Assembly: GCF_004324835.1 (NCBI RefSeq)
Contig: NW_021163412.1
Coordinates: forward strand, 1-64,000
Direction: 5' to 3'
DNA length: 64,000 bases
DNA from: Dendronephthya gigantea
Taxonomy: Eukaryota; Cnidaria; Anthozoa; Malacalcyonacea; Nephtheidae
A model generated the notes under the pieces. The model made no database searches and was not told the DNA's origin. It saw only the letters and a program-made list of their open reading frames with translations. How positions within the stretch are numbered: position 1 is the stretch's first letter; the number at the start of each line of letters is the position of its first letter. This document shows, in pieces, positions 34,973 through 49,708 of this stretch. The translations under genes and the position numbers were made by a program.

Positions 34973-37900
34973 CTGATGGTTGCTAATTCCATACTCAATC
35001 GTAAAAGAATTTGCAATTGTATCGCTTCCGTTTCAACTACGAACCCTATAGGAAGTGCTGGCGGTTTCCGAGACTGGTGAGCTCTGTTTTCTGGGCAAAT
35101 TAAAGGCATGCAACTGCAATAAACAATGACACTTTTTGGATAAAATAATGGCAATGTGCCAGGGCACATGCCAATTTAATTCAACCAAAAGTAACAAATT
35201 ATAGCTAATTGTTACAATGTTCGTATTTTAGTACAGCACAGAAAAGGTGGGGTGATAAAAAACGCCACCAGCCGACTGAACTAAGGAGGCCGCCCCACCC
35301 CATCAGGCTCGGAAAACGCTGGCAAAACTAGATTATTAGAAAAGAAGAAAAATAGAAAGCAAGACAAACGGGAAAGGTTACGCAATATATATTCGCAAAT
35401 CTATAGTAGAGTAACTACCCTTCACATTGTTTGCATCATCATGTTTTAAACGTAATGGTACCCCGGAAAACGCGATTGCGCTGAAGCCGACCCTGAACCT
35501 AGCCCCTGCATTAGAACACGGAGCGACTTCTTCTAGGCAATTGCTACCTTGACACCTATCATCTACTCATCATGCAGTCGCTAGCCTAACCCCTGCATCA
35601 GCTATACGACAGACACAATTACGCATTTCAACTACGACAATATAGCGCATGGCCGTTTGCCTTGCTAAACACAGAAGGCAGCCCCCGTCAGTTCCACATA
35701 GTTACAGAGACGAAGAAGTTAAACTAGGAGCTCTAATGTATTTGCGAAATGCATCCGATCGCCAGCGCCCCATAGCACGTATCTGGGTATCAGAAAAACC
35801 CCGTTCCGCCGCGAAAGTGGCCGCCCCGATACGAAAACTGTGTCCTTTGTACCTGGAGGGATCTAGGCCACAGGACCGAAAAACTAATGATAAGACGTTG
35901 GTATATAAAGAAAGAACGAGAAACGGCGGAACCCGAACTCAGTCGAAACAAAGGCCCTTTGGAAAAACCGCGGACAGCTAAATAATCAAGTAATACAACG
36001 TTATGTCGACTGGGCTTTGGCTGTAAGAATGCTTAAATTCCAGAAACGTAATCTTAAACCCGACTACAGCATTCGTGGGGTCAACAATCTTAACTAGCTG
36101 GTTGATATGGAGCACGGATGACGACCTAGTGCAGGTAGTAATCTCACCTACTCTCAAAAAAGCGAAAAAGGCAGTGGTGCACATGGCTTTAAACAGCTTA
36201 GCGTCATAGGCGGTCGAGCTAAGAGAGGGTATATGTAGCAAAACATTGCGGAGTATCGGCAAGGTAATTGGTAAGCGAGAATCCATCCTACTGCCTGTTT
36301 TTTATAGCCTTTCAAAAGCTCTATAGTCCAGCAAACTTTGGTAGGGTCAGAGTAACCGGCCAGGCGGTGACTGTAACCCAGGGCCGAAACGTACGTAAGC
36401 GCTGTCGAAGAGGCATACCTATGCTGGAACATAAAAGCAATAAATGAACTCAAGTCTGGCGGTGAAATAAGAATCGAAACTGACGCTGAGTGAAAAACCT
36501 CGTGCGAAAATTGTTGGTACAAACGCCAAGCACGACGATAAGTTGGAACTGACGACGGCTGCAAACTTGATTGGAGGAGAGTGGAAGTTATAGCTGCCAA
36601 TTGCGTGGTAGAAGCTGGAAGGGAACCACCGTTGGTGACGAATGGACGCTCGCGGATGCTAGCGATCAGAATTTCGAAACCTGTAAACGTGACAAGGCGT
36701 CAGCCCGAATGTTTTTTACACCTGGAACATGTTTGGCACGGAATAAAATATTGAATTTTAAACAAGCCAGCACCAAACGGCGAACAAATGTCATCACGGT
36801 GGGATCCCGAGAGGTGATCTTATTGATAATCTCGACCAATGCTGCGTTGTCTGTGTAAAATAGTATGCGTTGGTTTTGCATAAGGTGACCCCATAAAAGT
36901 ACACTTAGGACGATTGGATAAAATTCTAAAATAACAATGTTTAACTTTTTCCAATCCTCGGGCCAAGCACCGAGACACCAGTGATTTCCAAATATGGCCC
37001 CAAAGCCAAATCCAGCCGCTGCGTCAGTGTATGAATTTAAAAACTCGGATGGGAACCAATTGTCAGAAAGAAAAAACGAGCGGCCATTGAAATCGTCAAT
37101 AAAAGATTTCCAAAGATTTAAATCGGCTTTAAAGGACCTTGTTAATCGGATAGAATAATGAGACAGAGCGATCCCCTTAGTGATGTCAATCAAGCGACGC
37201 AAAAAAGCCCGTCCTGGTACTACTACAGTACAAGCAAAATTTAACAAGCCAATTCAAGATTGAACCTCTCTTAAAGTAACCTTTTTCCTTTTAAGCATTT
37301 CGGTAAGAATAGATCCCGTTTTGACGATTTTATCATTGGGTAAACGAGCTTCCATCGCTGTTGTGTCAAGCTCGATACCGGCAAAAGTCAGGATATTCGA
37401 AGGGCCGGCTGTTTTCTCATGGGCAATTGGCACCCCTAAATAGTTACACAGAGCTATAAAATTTTGTAAAGCAACGCAACATTGGTCGTACGATACGCCT
37501 CCGATGAGATAGTCGTCAAGGATATGAATAATATGCTGTATGTTTATAAACGCGTCTTAGCTACCCATTCAAGGGCGGTGCTAAACATTTCAAAAGTGCG
37601 GCAGGAAGATGCACAATCCATCGGCATAGCGCGGTCAAAATAATAGTTGCCTTGCCTTGAAATCCCCAATAAGGGGTAATCGCTAGGACGTATGGGAATA
37701 ATCCGGAATGCGCTCTTAATTTCAGTCTTCGCAAAAAAACAACCTCGCCCCAAACGTTTAATAATGGCAATGGCATCATCTACTCGACTATAAGAAACCG
37801 AAGTATTTTCCGAGGAAATACCATCATTGATGGATGACCCTTTTGGAAAGGATAAATGGTGAATTAGCCGAAAGTCACCCAGAACTTTTTTAGGTACAAC

Positions 37901-39689
37901 CCCTAATGGTGAAACATGAAAATTGGGGAATGGGATGCGGTCAAATGGCCCTCCAATTCTACCTGCCGCAATTTCTTTACCCAGTTTAGCACTAACCACC
38001 TCAGGATTCTGATTCGCCAAAGCTAAATTGTTAGAACAAAACGAGTGGAGAACGCCCTCAAAATGAAGGGGAAAACCGTAATTAAAACCCTCAAATAATT
38101 TTAAAACAATTGCAGCATCATATCCTTGCAACAAAGGCATTAAACAATTAATTTTTACGGGAGTTGGGAGTATTTCCGGTAGCGGCTTGGCCTGATTTCA
38201 CAGAAGGTTTAAATGACTGGCCTGAGGGACTAAAATTACATGCTTTGGCCGGATGTGGAGATCCACATTTAAAACAAGCGTGCTTAAAAGAACAACCCGA
38301 GCATTTAAACCCTCTATGAAAGACACGACAGAAACCCAGAGGGACAAATATCCCCGACGAGGCGGACTGAGATTGTGCGGGTCCAGGGGCAGAACGATTC
38401 GTGCTGCGATTAAAATTTTGAGCCCGAATCCACAATTCAAAATGAGTGGTCCCCCACGGCATATCTTATAATTTTGTTTGGCGTAAGTATCGAAACTGCG
38501 TGTCGTAAAATCGCCAGTTGGCGCCGCGGGCAGCTAAATCTCGAACAACCTCAGAATACTTCATTAATGCAGGTGCCTCCTGGGGGAATTTGCTGGTATA
38601 TACTCCAACAAAAATCTGGAAAGCGGACGTCCATGTCTCAATGGTGTTTATAGGTTTAACTCTACTAGTGGGTTCCAAAGACAGTGTGGGAACTGAGCCT
38701 TCATGCTGACTAACAGATAACTGATAACGGCTATCGCCCCCTTTTGGACTGAGTAGGGAACCCAATTCAACGAATTCATTGGCCCAAATTTTTGCTTTTA
38801 GCTTTGCGCTAACTTGAGCATCAATAGGGATGGCAATTGAATTAAAGTCAGTGCATAAAGGACGTGGACGTTCCACTGCCAGACTTATGTTTGGCTCACC
38901 CGCTAAATGTTCCAAGGCTGATGCCACTGGCCCCTGCACTTGGGCATCAACCTCCGAACTATTATAATTAACTGGTACTTCCCTTCTTTCCGACGGCGAC
39001 GTTGACGAGGAAGGCTGGTGCTGCGTCCGTATTGCCATTGACTCCAACCACAGCTTGGGCCACGGCAGTTGCAATTCGCGCGATGTTGTCGTCGTTCAAG
39101 CCAGAAACAGAAGGCGAAGAAACCACAGTGTCGTTCCTGGGTGAGGCTGATGTTGGAGCTTGATTTTGAACTTGATGCCGTTGACTTTGAGGCCAAGGTG
39201 TCGTTCGGGCACGGCGTTGAATTCTAGTGCTTGGTCGGGTGACAGGCATGATTGTTGATTGATGATCTAGGAAGAAACTCGACAGGCAGCTACCAGCGCG
39301 AGTAAAACGCTAATGCGATGGAAATTATATAGACAGACAATGAATAATAACTATAATTCTAATGTGAAAGTAATAAAGACAATACAGTTTTTAGTGAATG
39401 GCATACAACAAAGGTAGCCGACATAAAAATAGGCAAAAGTACATAAAACACGCTGGCCAACCCACTGTGTGTTGAAAACAGCTAATAAACGATCTTGTCC
39501 CATCTAGACATATATTTTACCCGTCGAAGTAACCGTGGCCTAAATTTTGCTCTGTCACACAGATCTGAACAAGACACACAAGTACGAAGCCAGACAATAC
39601 ACTAGACAATACGCGATATAGTACAAGCCCTAATCCCTACACAATAGCCCTGAAAATCGTAATGAGCGTGATAGCTCTGGATGACTCTA

Positions 39690-40275
39690 ACATTGACCTT
39701 ATCATGATGCTAATAAGCTTAACATTTGCCTTATCATTTGCTAATTTTGAGCAAAGCTCTCTTTATTATTGTATAAATGTGTACCAAATGGCACTGAATA
39801 GTCACAATGCATATCCATGACTTATATTTATGATGATTCCTCTGATGTAAAGCCATAATATTTAAAAAATATAACATCTTAACATTGACCTTATCATTAT
39901 GCTAATTAGCTTAACATTCACCTTATCATTTGATAATTTTGAACAAAATTGCCATTATTTTTGTGTAAATGTGTACTAAATGTCACCATATAGTCACAAG
40001 ACTTATCGATGAGCTATATTTATGATGAATCTTCTGATGCAAAGCCAAAATATTTAAAAAATATAACATCTTAACATTGACCTTATTATTATGCTAATTA
40101 GCTTAACATTCACCTTATCATTTGATAATTTTGAGCAAAACTCTCTTTATTATTGTATAAATGTGTACCAAATGGCAATAAATAGTCACAATGCATATTG
40201 ATGACTTATATTGATAATGATTCCTCTGATATAAAGCCAAAGTATAGAAAAAATATAGCATTTTAACATTGACCT
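39690..40275. repeat. Three tandem copies of a 185-192 bp AT-rich repeat, right arm
   Basis: Mirror of the left-arm array, with the same copy number. Confidence 0.85.
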
Positions 40276-40414
40276 TATCATTATATTTTGTTGTAATGTT
40301 CACTCCCCCCTGGTAAATGGTTCTTTTGCAACAGATAGACTCCTTAAGTAGATAAGTTGAAAATAATGGGAAAATAAAAGTGGCATCTTAACATTCTACT
40401 TATCATGTAGTGTG

Positions 40415-40820
40415 GACGCGGACGGGGACGGGGACGGGGACGGGGACGGGGACGGGGACGGGGACGGGGACGGGGACGGGACGGGGACGGGGACGGGGAC
40501 GGGGACGGGACGGGGACGGGGACGGGGACGGGGACGGGGACGGGGACGGGACGGGGACGGGGACGGGACGGGGACGGGACGGGGACGGGGACGGGGACGG
40601 GGACGGGGACGGGGACGGGGACGGGGACGGGGACGGGGACGGGACGGGGACGGGGACGGGGACGGGGACGGGGACGGGGACGGGGACGGGGACGGGGACG
40701 GGGACGGGGACGGGGACGGGGACGGGACGGGGACGGGACGGGGACGGGGACGGGGACGGGGACGGGGACGGGGACGGGGACGGGGACGGGGACGGGGACG
40801 CGGACGCGGACGCGGACGCC
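40415..40820. repeat. (ACGGGG)n hexanucleotide array, right arm
   Basis: Partner of 17668-18155, about 88 bp shorter, with a different pattern of five-base interruptions. The right margin carries several GGACGC variants. Confidence 0.97.
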
Positions 40821-40905
40821 AAGACTATAGCAATAGCTCTCTTGCACTAAAGTGCAGGCGAGCTAAAAAGGAGAGAGCTTTCAAGATTGCTCCCCGATAG
40901 CTTTT

Positions 40906-41457
40906 ATACAAAATGAACTGTCCTTGCGGATTACAGTGAACCCCATCACAGGACAACAACTGATTATGGCCAGCTTTGTGAAATGCGCGATGTTCCCAAA
41001 GGAAAACACCAGGCATATTGTCAAGCACAACTGACAAATACTGACGTAAAAGCGCCGCTCTTTTATTAAACTCAGCATCAGGGATTTGCAAATGACGGAT
41101 ACACCGGCTGTCAATCACCTGACACACGGCGACCGTCTCAACATGCAAGTCGTGCTTTAAAAACGCAACAAGTTCTTCCAAACGAGAGCCCGCCGCCTCG
41201 GGAGACAACACAGATAGATCATTTGTCCCCATTTCTAGGACCACTATGTCCGGACGTTGACTTTTAAGGAAAGGTAAATCGTATTGAAAGACCTTATCTA
41301 CCGTTCACCCGCCAATTTCGTGCAAATTAACATGACCTGACGATGCCAAATTAAAATTTTGTTTAGCGGGGGGATCAAAATTGCTATCCAAATCGTCCCG
41401 TAAACGGCGAACAAACGAATGGCCGAAAATCAGTATATGTGGAACAGTACTACTCAT
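40906..41457 (-). pseudogene. SGNH (GDSL-like) hydrolase region of fossil B, right
   Basis: Mirror of 17032-17583 with the same GHS, GTND and DGVH blocks. It is a broken copy. Confidence 0.75.
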
Positions 41458-41609
41458 GTTAGTACGAATAAAATAAAAATACAAATTGAATAGTACAATA
41501 CCTTTAAAAAATAAACAAAATCTCAGTGAAAACCTCCGTTGAAAACTTCCGAATTTGCTTCGACGAAATCAAATATAGAATGACCTTGAACCTTTCGGAT
41601 CACTTTATA

Positions 41610-43384
41610 TACACACGTAAAAACGCACGAGTTGTAACAAGCCTGCAGCAAGCTTGTCGCAAGCTCGTTTCAACAAGCTTGTTGCAAGATTTATTCGCAC
41701 CGCTTGTCCCAAGTTGTTGTGACGGACTTGTAGCAAGTTGTTGACAGACTTGTAGCAAGGTTGCTGTGACAATGCTGTACCAAGGTTGTTGCCAACAAGC
41801 TTGCTACAAGTCTGACAACAACTTGCAACAAGCTTGTTGAACTTGAGCTGTTCCAAGCTTGTTATAACAAGGCCGTTACAAGCTTGTCGCGACAAGCTTG
41901 CTGCAAACATGGCCCGCATTAAATCTCGCTTGAAAACACGCGTGTTTTCCCGGAGATTGTGAAACAAAGAACAAACAACACAAAGTTTGATGTAAAAATC
42001 ATATTATTTTAAAAACAAATTCAAAGGTTAGCAATAAAATACAAACTTCACACTTGAAGTACCAAGATTACTAAAGGCTCAGTACAAGAACATAATTATG
42101 TATTTTCCTTTCTGAGTATATAGCCTAATAATCAGTTCGTAAGAAAAGTTTCTTTGCATTCATATGGTAAAAATTAACTGGTGCATGAATATTCTTGTAT
42201 AATACCAGTATTTCAGTCACTTGTTGAATTGACTTCGTCATCCCAAGAATCAACAGCTAGCTGCACCTCTTTCCTATAATTCACTCTGTTTGATACGACT
42301 TTCCGGCCAATACCTCAGTTTAGCTCCAGTTTGATAATCAAATTCCTATAAAGTATAATATACCATTACCAGAAATTTGGGACAAGATGGCGTCTTGATA
42401 AAAACAAACATGGCGGCCAAATTTCATGCGAAACAATATGGCTTAATCACAAAAGTTTAAATTACGCTTCCTATGTGTGTTTTTTTCTTGGTTCGGAGTT
42501 CGAATTCTGTAAATCGCTCAGAAAGGAAGAGTTATAACAAAATATATCCACTCACTAGCAAATCCTCTAGGTTCCTGAGTGCGATTTATATACAAGTCCA
42601 ATTTGAATGATTCGGCTATATAAACCATAGTAATATCGGTAAACATGCTCTACAATCTGGTTAAATACACCACTTTCCTTTTGGACGATGCAAAGTTCGG
42701 AGTTGGAAATGTCTTTGGTTGTGATATAGCTACCGATATAACTCATAAATATCTTCGTATTTTTTACCGCCACGGTTCCCACAGCGTTTGAAATTTCATA
42801 ATTCTTCAGTGTGTTAAGCATCCGGCCATATACATTTGAAGCATAATTATAATTGCATAATTATACCATCGAGCCATTTTATGAAATTTTCACCAATTCC
42901 CTGGGTCAAGAAGCGGACGCTGCCCACGAACGCGGACGCAAAATGTCCCAAATTTCTGGTAATGCAATGGCTTCAGGAATCAGTTACTTTAAAAAATATG
43001 CAAATATTTTTGAGGAAACTGGTTTGCAAATACGTTGAGGAAACTCCATCCTGCCTCCTGTGGCGAGGGTCTTGCTTGCCATCCAAGTCTAATGTCAAAT
43101 AAGTAATGTACAAATACTTTATTACCATAATACGTAAATATATATTATTATTTCTAATCAGAGCATGCTAAAACATACGCACAGATATTAAAAATAGGAA
43201 ATTTTGCACTTTACCGTACACCTACTCGTCATTAAAAATATTTGAATTATTGAATACAAAAAACCGGCAAAGTTTCGATTTTGATAAATATCCACAGAAA
43301 CTAACAGTTCAATGTTTATAAAAAGCAATAAATTCAACAAATATTTTTAAAACTATATAGTTTTAAAAGGCTAGCTTGTGTACT
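41610..43384 (-). mobile_element. Foldback-type element F4, truncated, right arm
   Basis: Mirror of F4 with the 601-bp MITE at 42364-42964 but no hAT-type insertion. Confidence 0.6.
42364..42964. mobile_element. 601-bp MITE with CATTACCAG ends, right arm
   Basis: Mirror copy of the MITE at 14776-16127, without the hAT-type insertion. The empty site CTTCAGTG lies at 42804-42811. Confidence 0.7.
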
Positions 43385-43811
43385 ACAGGGTGTATCAAAA
43401 AAAATGTCCCAAATGTAAAATTTCCGTTTTTCAGGATATTTTGCAGAATTTGGCAATTTTTGGTGTTCCTAGAGATAGTTAAGACTTATCTGGTAAACCT
43501 AGGTTAAGTTTTGTTTTTCATTAACGAAATTATGTTACCGGGGGGGTGGTTCCTTTCCACTGATATTGAGAGGGCTTGCGCGCAAAAATGTGAAGCTGAA
43601 ATTGAGATGTTATTTAACTGTCTAAAAGTAGGAAAGCTTTTTAATAAACTGTCAAAGTTTCAGGAAAAATAATGCATGGTGGGAGCAACGCGCGACCCCT
43701 AAAAGTGACAAATATTTCATTGCGCGCAGAGGATTAAATGCATGGTTGATTTTAGCGTGACCGATCTCATGCAAGGCTGGGCAAATGAATAAATTAAAGC
43801 GGTAAAAATCT
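43385..43811. other. Spacer between F3 and F4, right arm
   Basis: Mirror of 13929-14355, with the mariner-like terminus at its left edge (ACAGGGTGTATCAAA). Confidence 0.4.
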
Positions 43812-45621
43812 CACACACCTAAAATCTCACATCTTGTTGACAACTTGTTAGCTCAACAAGCTTGTTGAGACAACAGGTTGTAGCAAGCTTGTTGACATCA
43901 AGCTTGCTACAACTTGTTGGCTTGCAGACTTGTAGCAAGTTGTTGGAACAACTTGTTCCAAGCTTGTCGACAACAAGCTGTACCAAGCTTGTTGGAGCAA
44001 CTTGTTGACAAGTTGTTATAGTCATCAAGTTGTAACAAGCCTGTCACAACAAGCTTGTACGAAGGCTGCGCGTGACAATGCTGTAACAAGACAGTTCCAA
44101 CAAGTTGTAGCGACATTGTTAACGGCAAAAGTTTTCCGATAACAACAAAATCAATTTGAACTGGGCCAAATATGATTTTTATTGTCATTGCCATTCATCA
44201 AATGGCAAAAGCAAGATCAACGAGCTTTTAAACACTTTAACACTCTGCAACGAAGTTCGTAACTTCTTTTAGTAAAAAGATTTGAAAAGAATCCGAATTC
44301 CTTAAAAACATTACAGATGAACATTTCCTTGTTTCGAGGATATCTATAACCGTTGAACCGTTGAGGAAGTGACGATTTCAACGGAGTAATCTCATTGGTT
44401 CAGACTCTGTTTAAACTATGTATAAGTGATCTTATTGGTTGAAATATACGTCAGTATATTTGCAAATTTCCCTGCTCTTTTCAAGAGTTCACTGATTCAC
44501 CTGGTCATTGAGCTATCTTTGTGCCAAAACCTTTGATTTTTTAAGCCTTTAAAAGTTTAATAAACGTTGAAATATCAGTTAAAACGGATGGGCAACTTAA
44601 AAAAGTTTGACGAATAATACAGTTCGACGCTTTAATAAAGGTATGTGCGTTTAATTCATCCAAATATTTGATATGGCGTACACAACGCCGGCAACACGAT
44701 TTATTATAGTACACAAGCTAGCCTTTTAAAACTGTATAGTTTTTAAAATATTTGTTGAATTTATTGCTTTTTATAAACATTGAACTGTTAGTTTCTGTGG
44801 ATATTTATCAAAATCGAAACTTTGCCGGTTTTTTGTATTCAATAATTCAAATATTTTTAATGACGAGTAGGTGTACGGTAAAGTGCAAAATTTCCTATTT
44901 TTAGTATCTGTGCGTATGTTTTTAGCATGCTCTGATTAGAAATAATAATATATATTTACGTATTATGGTAATAAAGTATTTGTACATTACTTATTTGACA
45001 TTAGACTTGGATGGCAAGCAAGACCCTCGCCACAGGAGACAGGATGGAGTTTCCTCAACGTATTTGCAAACCAGTTTCCTCAAAAATATTTGCATATTTT
45101 TTAAAGTAACTGATTCCTGAAGCCATTGTATATTATACTTTATAGGAATTTGATTATCAAACTGGAGCTAAACTGAGGTATTGGCCGGAAAGTCGTATCA
45201 AACAAAGTGAATTATAGGAAAGAGGTGCAGCTAGCTGTTGATACTTGGGATGACGAAGTCAATTCAACAAGTGACTGAAATACTGGTATTATACAAGAAT
45301 ATTCATGCACCAGTTAATTTTTACCATATGAATGCAAAGAAACTTTTCTTACGAACTGATTATTAGGCTATATACTCAGAAAGGAAAATACATATGTTCT
45401 TGTACTGAGCCTTTAGTAATCTTGGTACTTCAAATGTGAAGTTTGTATTTAATTGCCAACCTTTGAATTTGTTTTTAAAATAATATTATTTTTACATCAA
45501 ACTTTGTGTTGTTTGTTCTTTGTTTCACAATCTCCGGGAAAACACGCGTGTTTTCAAGCGAGATTTAATGCGCGGCCATGTTTGCAGCAAGCTTGTCGCG
45601 ACAAGCTTGTAACGGCCTTGT
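43812..45621 (+). mobile_element. Foldback-type element F3, truncated, right arm
   Basis: Mirror of 12119-13928, with the same junction to F2. Confidence 0.6.
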
Positions 45622-47586
45622 TACACACCTAAAAATCTCACATCTTGTTGACAACTTGTTGGCTCAACAAGCTTGTAGCAAGCTTGTTGACAAGTTGTAA
45701 CAAGCTTGTTGAGACAACAGGTTGTAGCAAGCTTGTTGACATCAAGCTTGCTACAACTTGTTGGCTTGCAGACTTGTAGCAAGTTGTTGGAACAACTTGT
45801 ACCAAGCTTGTCGACAACAAGCTGTACCAAGCTTGTTGGAGCAACTTGTTGACAAGTTGTTATAGTCATCAAGTTGTAACAAGCCTGTCACAACAAGCTT
45901 GTACCAAGGCTGCGCTTGACAATGCTGTAACAAGACAGTTCCAACAAGTTGTAGCGACATTGTTAACGGCAAAAGTTTTCCGATAACAACAAAATCAATT
46001 TGAACTGGGCCAAATATGATTTTATTGATCATCGCCATTCATCAAATGGCAAAAGCAAGATCAACGAGCTTTTAAACACTTTAACACTCTGCAACTGCAA
46101 CGAAGTTCATAACTTCTTTTATAATAAGATTTGAAAATAATCCGAATTCCTTGAAAACATTACAGATGAACATTTCCTTGTTTCAAGGATATCTACAACC
46201 GTTGAACCGTTGAGGAAGTGACGATTTGAACGGAGTAATCTCATTGGTTCAGACTCTGTTTAAACTATGTATAAGTGATCTTATTGGTTGAAATATACGT
46301 CAGTGTATTTGCAAATTTCCCTGCTCTTTTCAAGAGTTCACTGATTCACCTGGTCATTGAGCTATCTTTGTGCCAAAACCTTTGTTTTTTAAGCCTTTAA
46401 AAGTTTAATAAACGTTGAAATATCAGTTAAAACGGATGGGCAACTTAAAAAAGTTTAAGAATACTACAGTTCGACGTTTTAATAAAGGTATGTGCGTTTA
46501 ATTCATCCAAATATTTGATATGGCGTACACAACGCCGGCAACACAATTTATTATAGTACACTAGATAGCATTTTAAAACTATATAGTTTTTAAAATATTT
46601 GTTGAATTTATTGCTTTTTATAAACATTGAACTGTTAGTTTCTGTGGATATTTATCAAAATCGAAACTTCGCCGGTTTTTGTATTCAATAATTCAAATAT
46701 TTTTAATGACGATAAGGTGTACGGTAAAGTGCAAAATTTCCTATTTTTAATATCTGTGCGTATGTTTTTAGCATGCTCTGATTAGAAATAATAATATATA
46801 TTTACGTATTATGGTAATAAAGTATTTGTACATTACTTATTTGACATTAGACTTGGATGGCATTCATGGCAAGCAAGACCCTCGCCACAGCAGACAGGAT
46901 GGAGTTTCCTCAACGTATTTGCAAACCATTTGCTGTTGATTCTTGGGATGACGAAGTCAATTCAACAAGTGACTGAAATACTGGTATTATACAAGAATAC
47001 TCATGCACCGCCACCAGTTAATTTTTACCATATGAATGCAAAGAAACTTTTCTTACGAACTGATTATTAGGCTATATACTCATGCAGAAAGGAAAATACA
47101 TATGCTCTTGTACTGAGCCTTTAGTAATCTTGGTACTTCAAGTGTGAAGTTTGTATTTAATTGCTAACCTTTGAATTTGTTTTTAAAATAATATGATTTT
47201 TACATCAAACTTTGTGTTGTTTGTTCTTTGTTTCACAATCTCCGGGAAAACACGCGTGTTTTCAAGCGAGATTTAATGCGCGGCCATGTTTGCAGCAAGC
47301 TTGTCGCGACAAGCTTGTAACGGCCTTGTTATAACAAGCTTGGAACAGCTCAAGTTCAACAAGCTTGTAGCAAGTTGTTGTCAGACTTGTAGCAAGCTTG
47401 TTGGCAACAACCTTGGTACAGCATTGTCACAACAAACTTGCTACAAGTCTGACAACAACTTGCTACAAGTCCGTCAAACAAGCTTGGGACAAGCAGTGCG
47501 AACACAACCTGATATCGGCTTGTTGGAACAAGCTTGCTACAAGTCTGCTGCAGACTTGTTACAACTTGTGCGTTTTTACGTGTGTA
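45622..47586 (+). mobile_element. Foldback-type element F2 (about 1.97 kb), right arm
   Basis: Mirror of F2 without the Penelope-like element and with a shorter array. It therefore shows the uninterrupted form: TACACACCTAAAAATCTCAC end, array, core of about 1.35 kb, array, ACGTGTGTA end. Confidence 0.65.
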
Positions 47587-47643
47587 TGCTGACTGTGCAC
47601 GTGAAACATGCTCCATGCACGTGAGGGGAATATTACTTAACTG

Positions 47644-49696
47644 TACACACGTAAAAACGCACGAGTTGTAACAAGCCTGCAGCAAGCTTGTCGCAAGCTC
47701 GTTTCAACAAGCTTGTTGCAAGATTTATTCGCACCGCTTGTCCCAAGTTGTTGTGACGGACGTGTAGCAAGTTGTTGTCAGACTTGTAGCAAGTTTGTTG
47801 TGACAATGCTGTACCAAGATTGTTGCCAACAAGCTTGCTACAAGTCTGACAACAACTTGCTACAAGCTTGTTGAACTTGAGCTGTTCCAAGCTTGTTATA
47901 ACAAGGCCGTTACAAGCTTGTCGCGACAAGTTTGCTGCAAACATGGCCGCGCATTAAATCTCGCTTGAAAACACGCGTGTTTTCCCGGAGATTGTGAAAC
48001 AAAGAACAAACAACACAAAGTTTAATGTAAAAATCATATTATTTTAAAAACAAATTCAAAGGTTAGCACTTAAATACATGCAAACTTCACACTTGAAGTA
48101 CCAAGATTACTAAAGGCTCAGTACAAGAACATATGTATTTTCCTTTCTGAGTATATAGCCTAATAATCAGTTCGTAAGAAAAGTTTCTTTGCATTCATAC
48201 GGTAAAAATTAACCTGGTGCATGAATATTCTTGTATAACACCAGTATTTCAGTCACTTGTTGAATTGACTTCGTCATCCCAAGAATCAACAGCTATCTGC
48301 ACCTCTTTCCTATAATTCACTTTGTTTGATACGACTTTCCGGCCAATACCTCAGTTTAGCTCCAGTTTTATAATCAAATTCCTATAAAGTATAATATACA
48401 ATGGCTTGAATTGGCTTCAGGAATCAGTTACTTTAAAAAATATGCAAATTTTTGAGGAAACTGGTTTGCAAATACGTTGAGGAAACTCCATCCTGTCTCC
48501 TGTGGCGAGGATCTTGCTTGCCATCCAAGTCTAATGTCAAATAAGTAATGTACAAATACTTTATTACCATAATACGTAAATATATATTTTATTTCTAATC
48601 AGAGCATGCTAAAAACATACGCACAGATATTAAAAATAGGAAATTTTGCACTTTACCGCACACCTACTCGTCATTAAAAATATTTGAATTATTGAATACA
48701 AAAAACCGGCAAAGTTTCGATTTTGATAAATATCCACAGAAACTAACAGTTCAATGTTTATAAAAAGCAATAAATTCAACAAATATTTTAAAAACTATAT
48801 AGTTTTAAAAGGCTAGCTTGTGTACTATAATAAATTGTGTTGCCGGCGTTGTGTACGCCATATTAAATATTTGGATGAATTAAACGCACATACCTTTATT
48901 AAAACGTCGAACTGTAGTATTCTTCAAACTTTTTTAAGTTGCCTTTTTGGCACAAAGATAGCTCAATGACCAGGTGAATCAGTGAACTCTTGAAAAGAGC
49001 AGGGAAATTTGCAAATATACTGACGTATATTTCAACCAATAAGATCACTTATACATAGTTTAAACAGAGTCTGAACCAATGAGATTACTCCGTTGAAATC
49101 GTCACTTCCTCAACGGTTCAACGGTTATAGATATCCTTGAAACAAGGAAATGTTTATCTGTAATGTTTTCAAGGAATTCGGATTCTTTTCAAATCTTATT
49201 ACTAAAAGAAGTTATGAACTTCGTTGCAGAGTGTTAAAGTGTTTAAAAGCTCGCTGATCTTGCTTTTGCCATTTGATGAATGGCAATGATCAATAAAATC
49301 ATATTTGGCCCAGTTCAAATTGATTTTGTTGTTATCGGAAAACCTTTGCCGTTAACAATGTCGCTACAACTTGTTGGAACTGTCTTGTTACAGCATTGTC
49401 ACGCGCAGCCTTCGTACAAGCTTGTTGTGACAGGCTTGTTACAACTTGATGACTATAACAACTTGTCAACAAGTTGCTCCAACAAGCTTGGTACAGCTTG
49501 TTGTCGACAAGCTTGGAACAAGTTGTTCCAACAACTTGCTACAAGTCTGCAAGCCAACAAGTTGTAGCAAGCTTGATGTCAACAAGCTTGCTACAACCTG
49601 TTGTCTCAACAAGCTTGTTACAACTTGTCAACAAGCTTGCTACAAGCTTGTTGAGCTAACAAGTTGTCAACAACATGTGAGATTTTTAGGTGTGTA
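47644..49696 (-). mobile_element. Foldback-type element F1, right arm
   Basis: Mirror of 6526-8580 with both termini present. Confidence 0.65.
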
Positions 49697-49708
49697 GCAA
49701 AGTGCGAG

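Larger units (their letters stand above)
35174..41609 (-). mobile_element. Fossil B: tyrosine-recombinase retrotransposon with SGNH-hydrolase region, right copy
   Basis: Mirror copy. The hydrolase region lies at about 40906-41457, (CCCCGT)n at about 40415-40820, tandem 190-bp repeats at about 39690-40275, gag-like region at 38148-39249, reverse transcriptase and RNase H at about 36669-38140, and recombinase at about 35669-36600. It is broken, with several interruptions, much like the left copy. Confidence 0.65.
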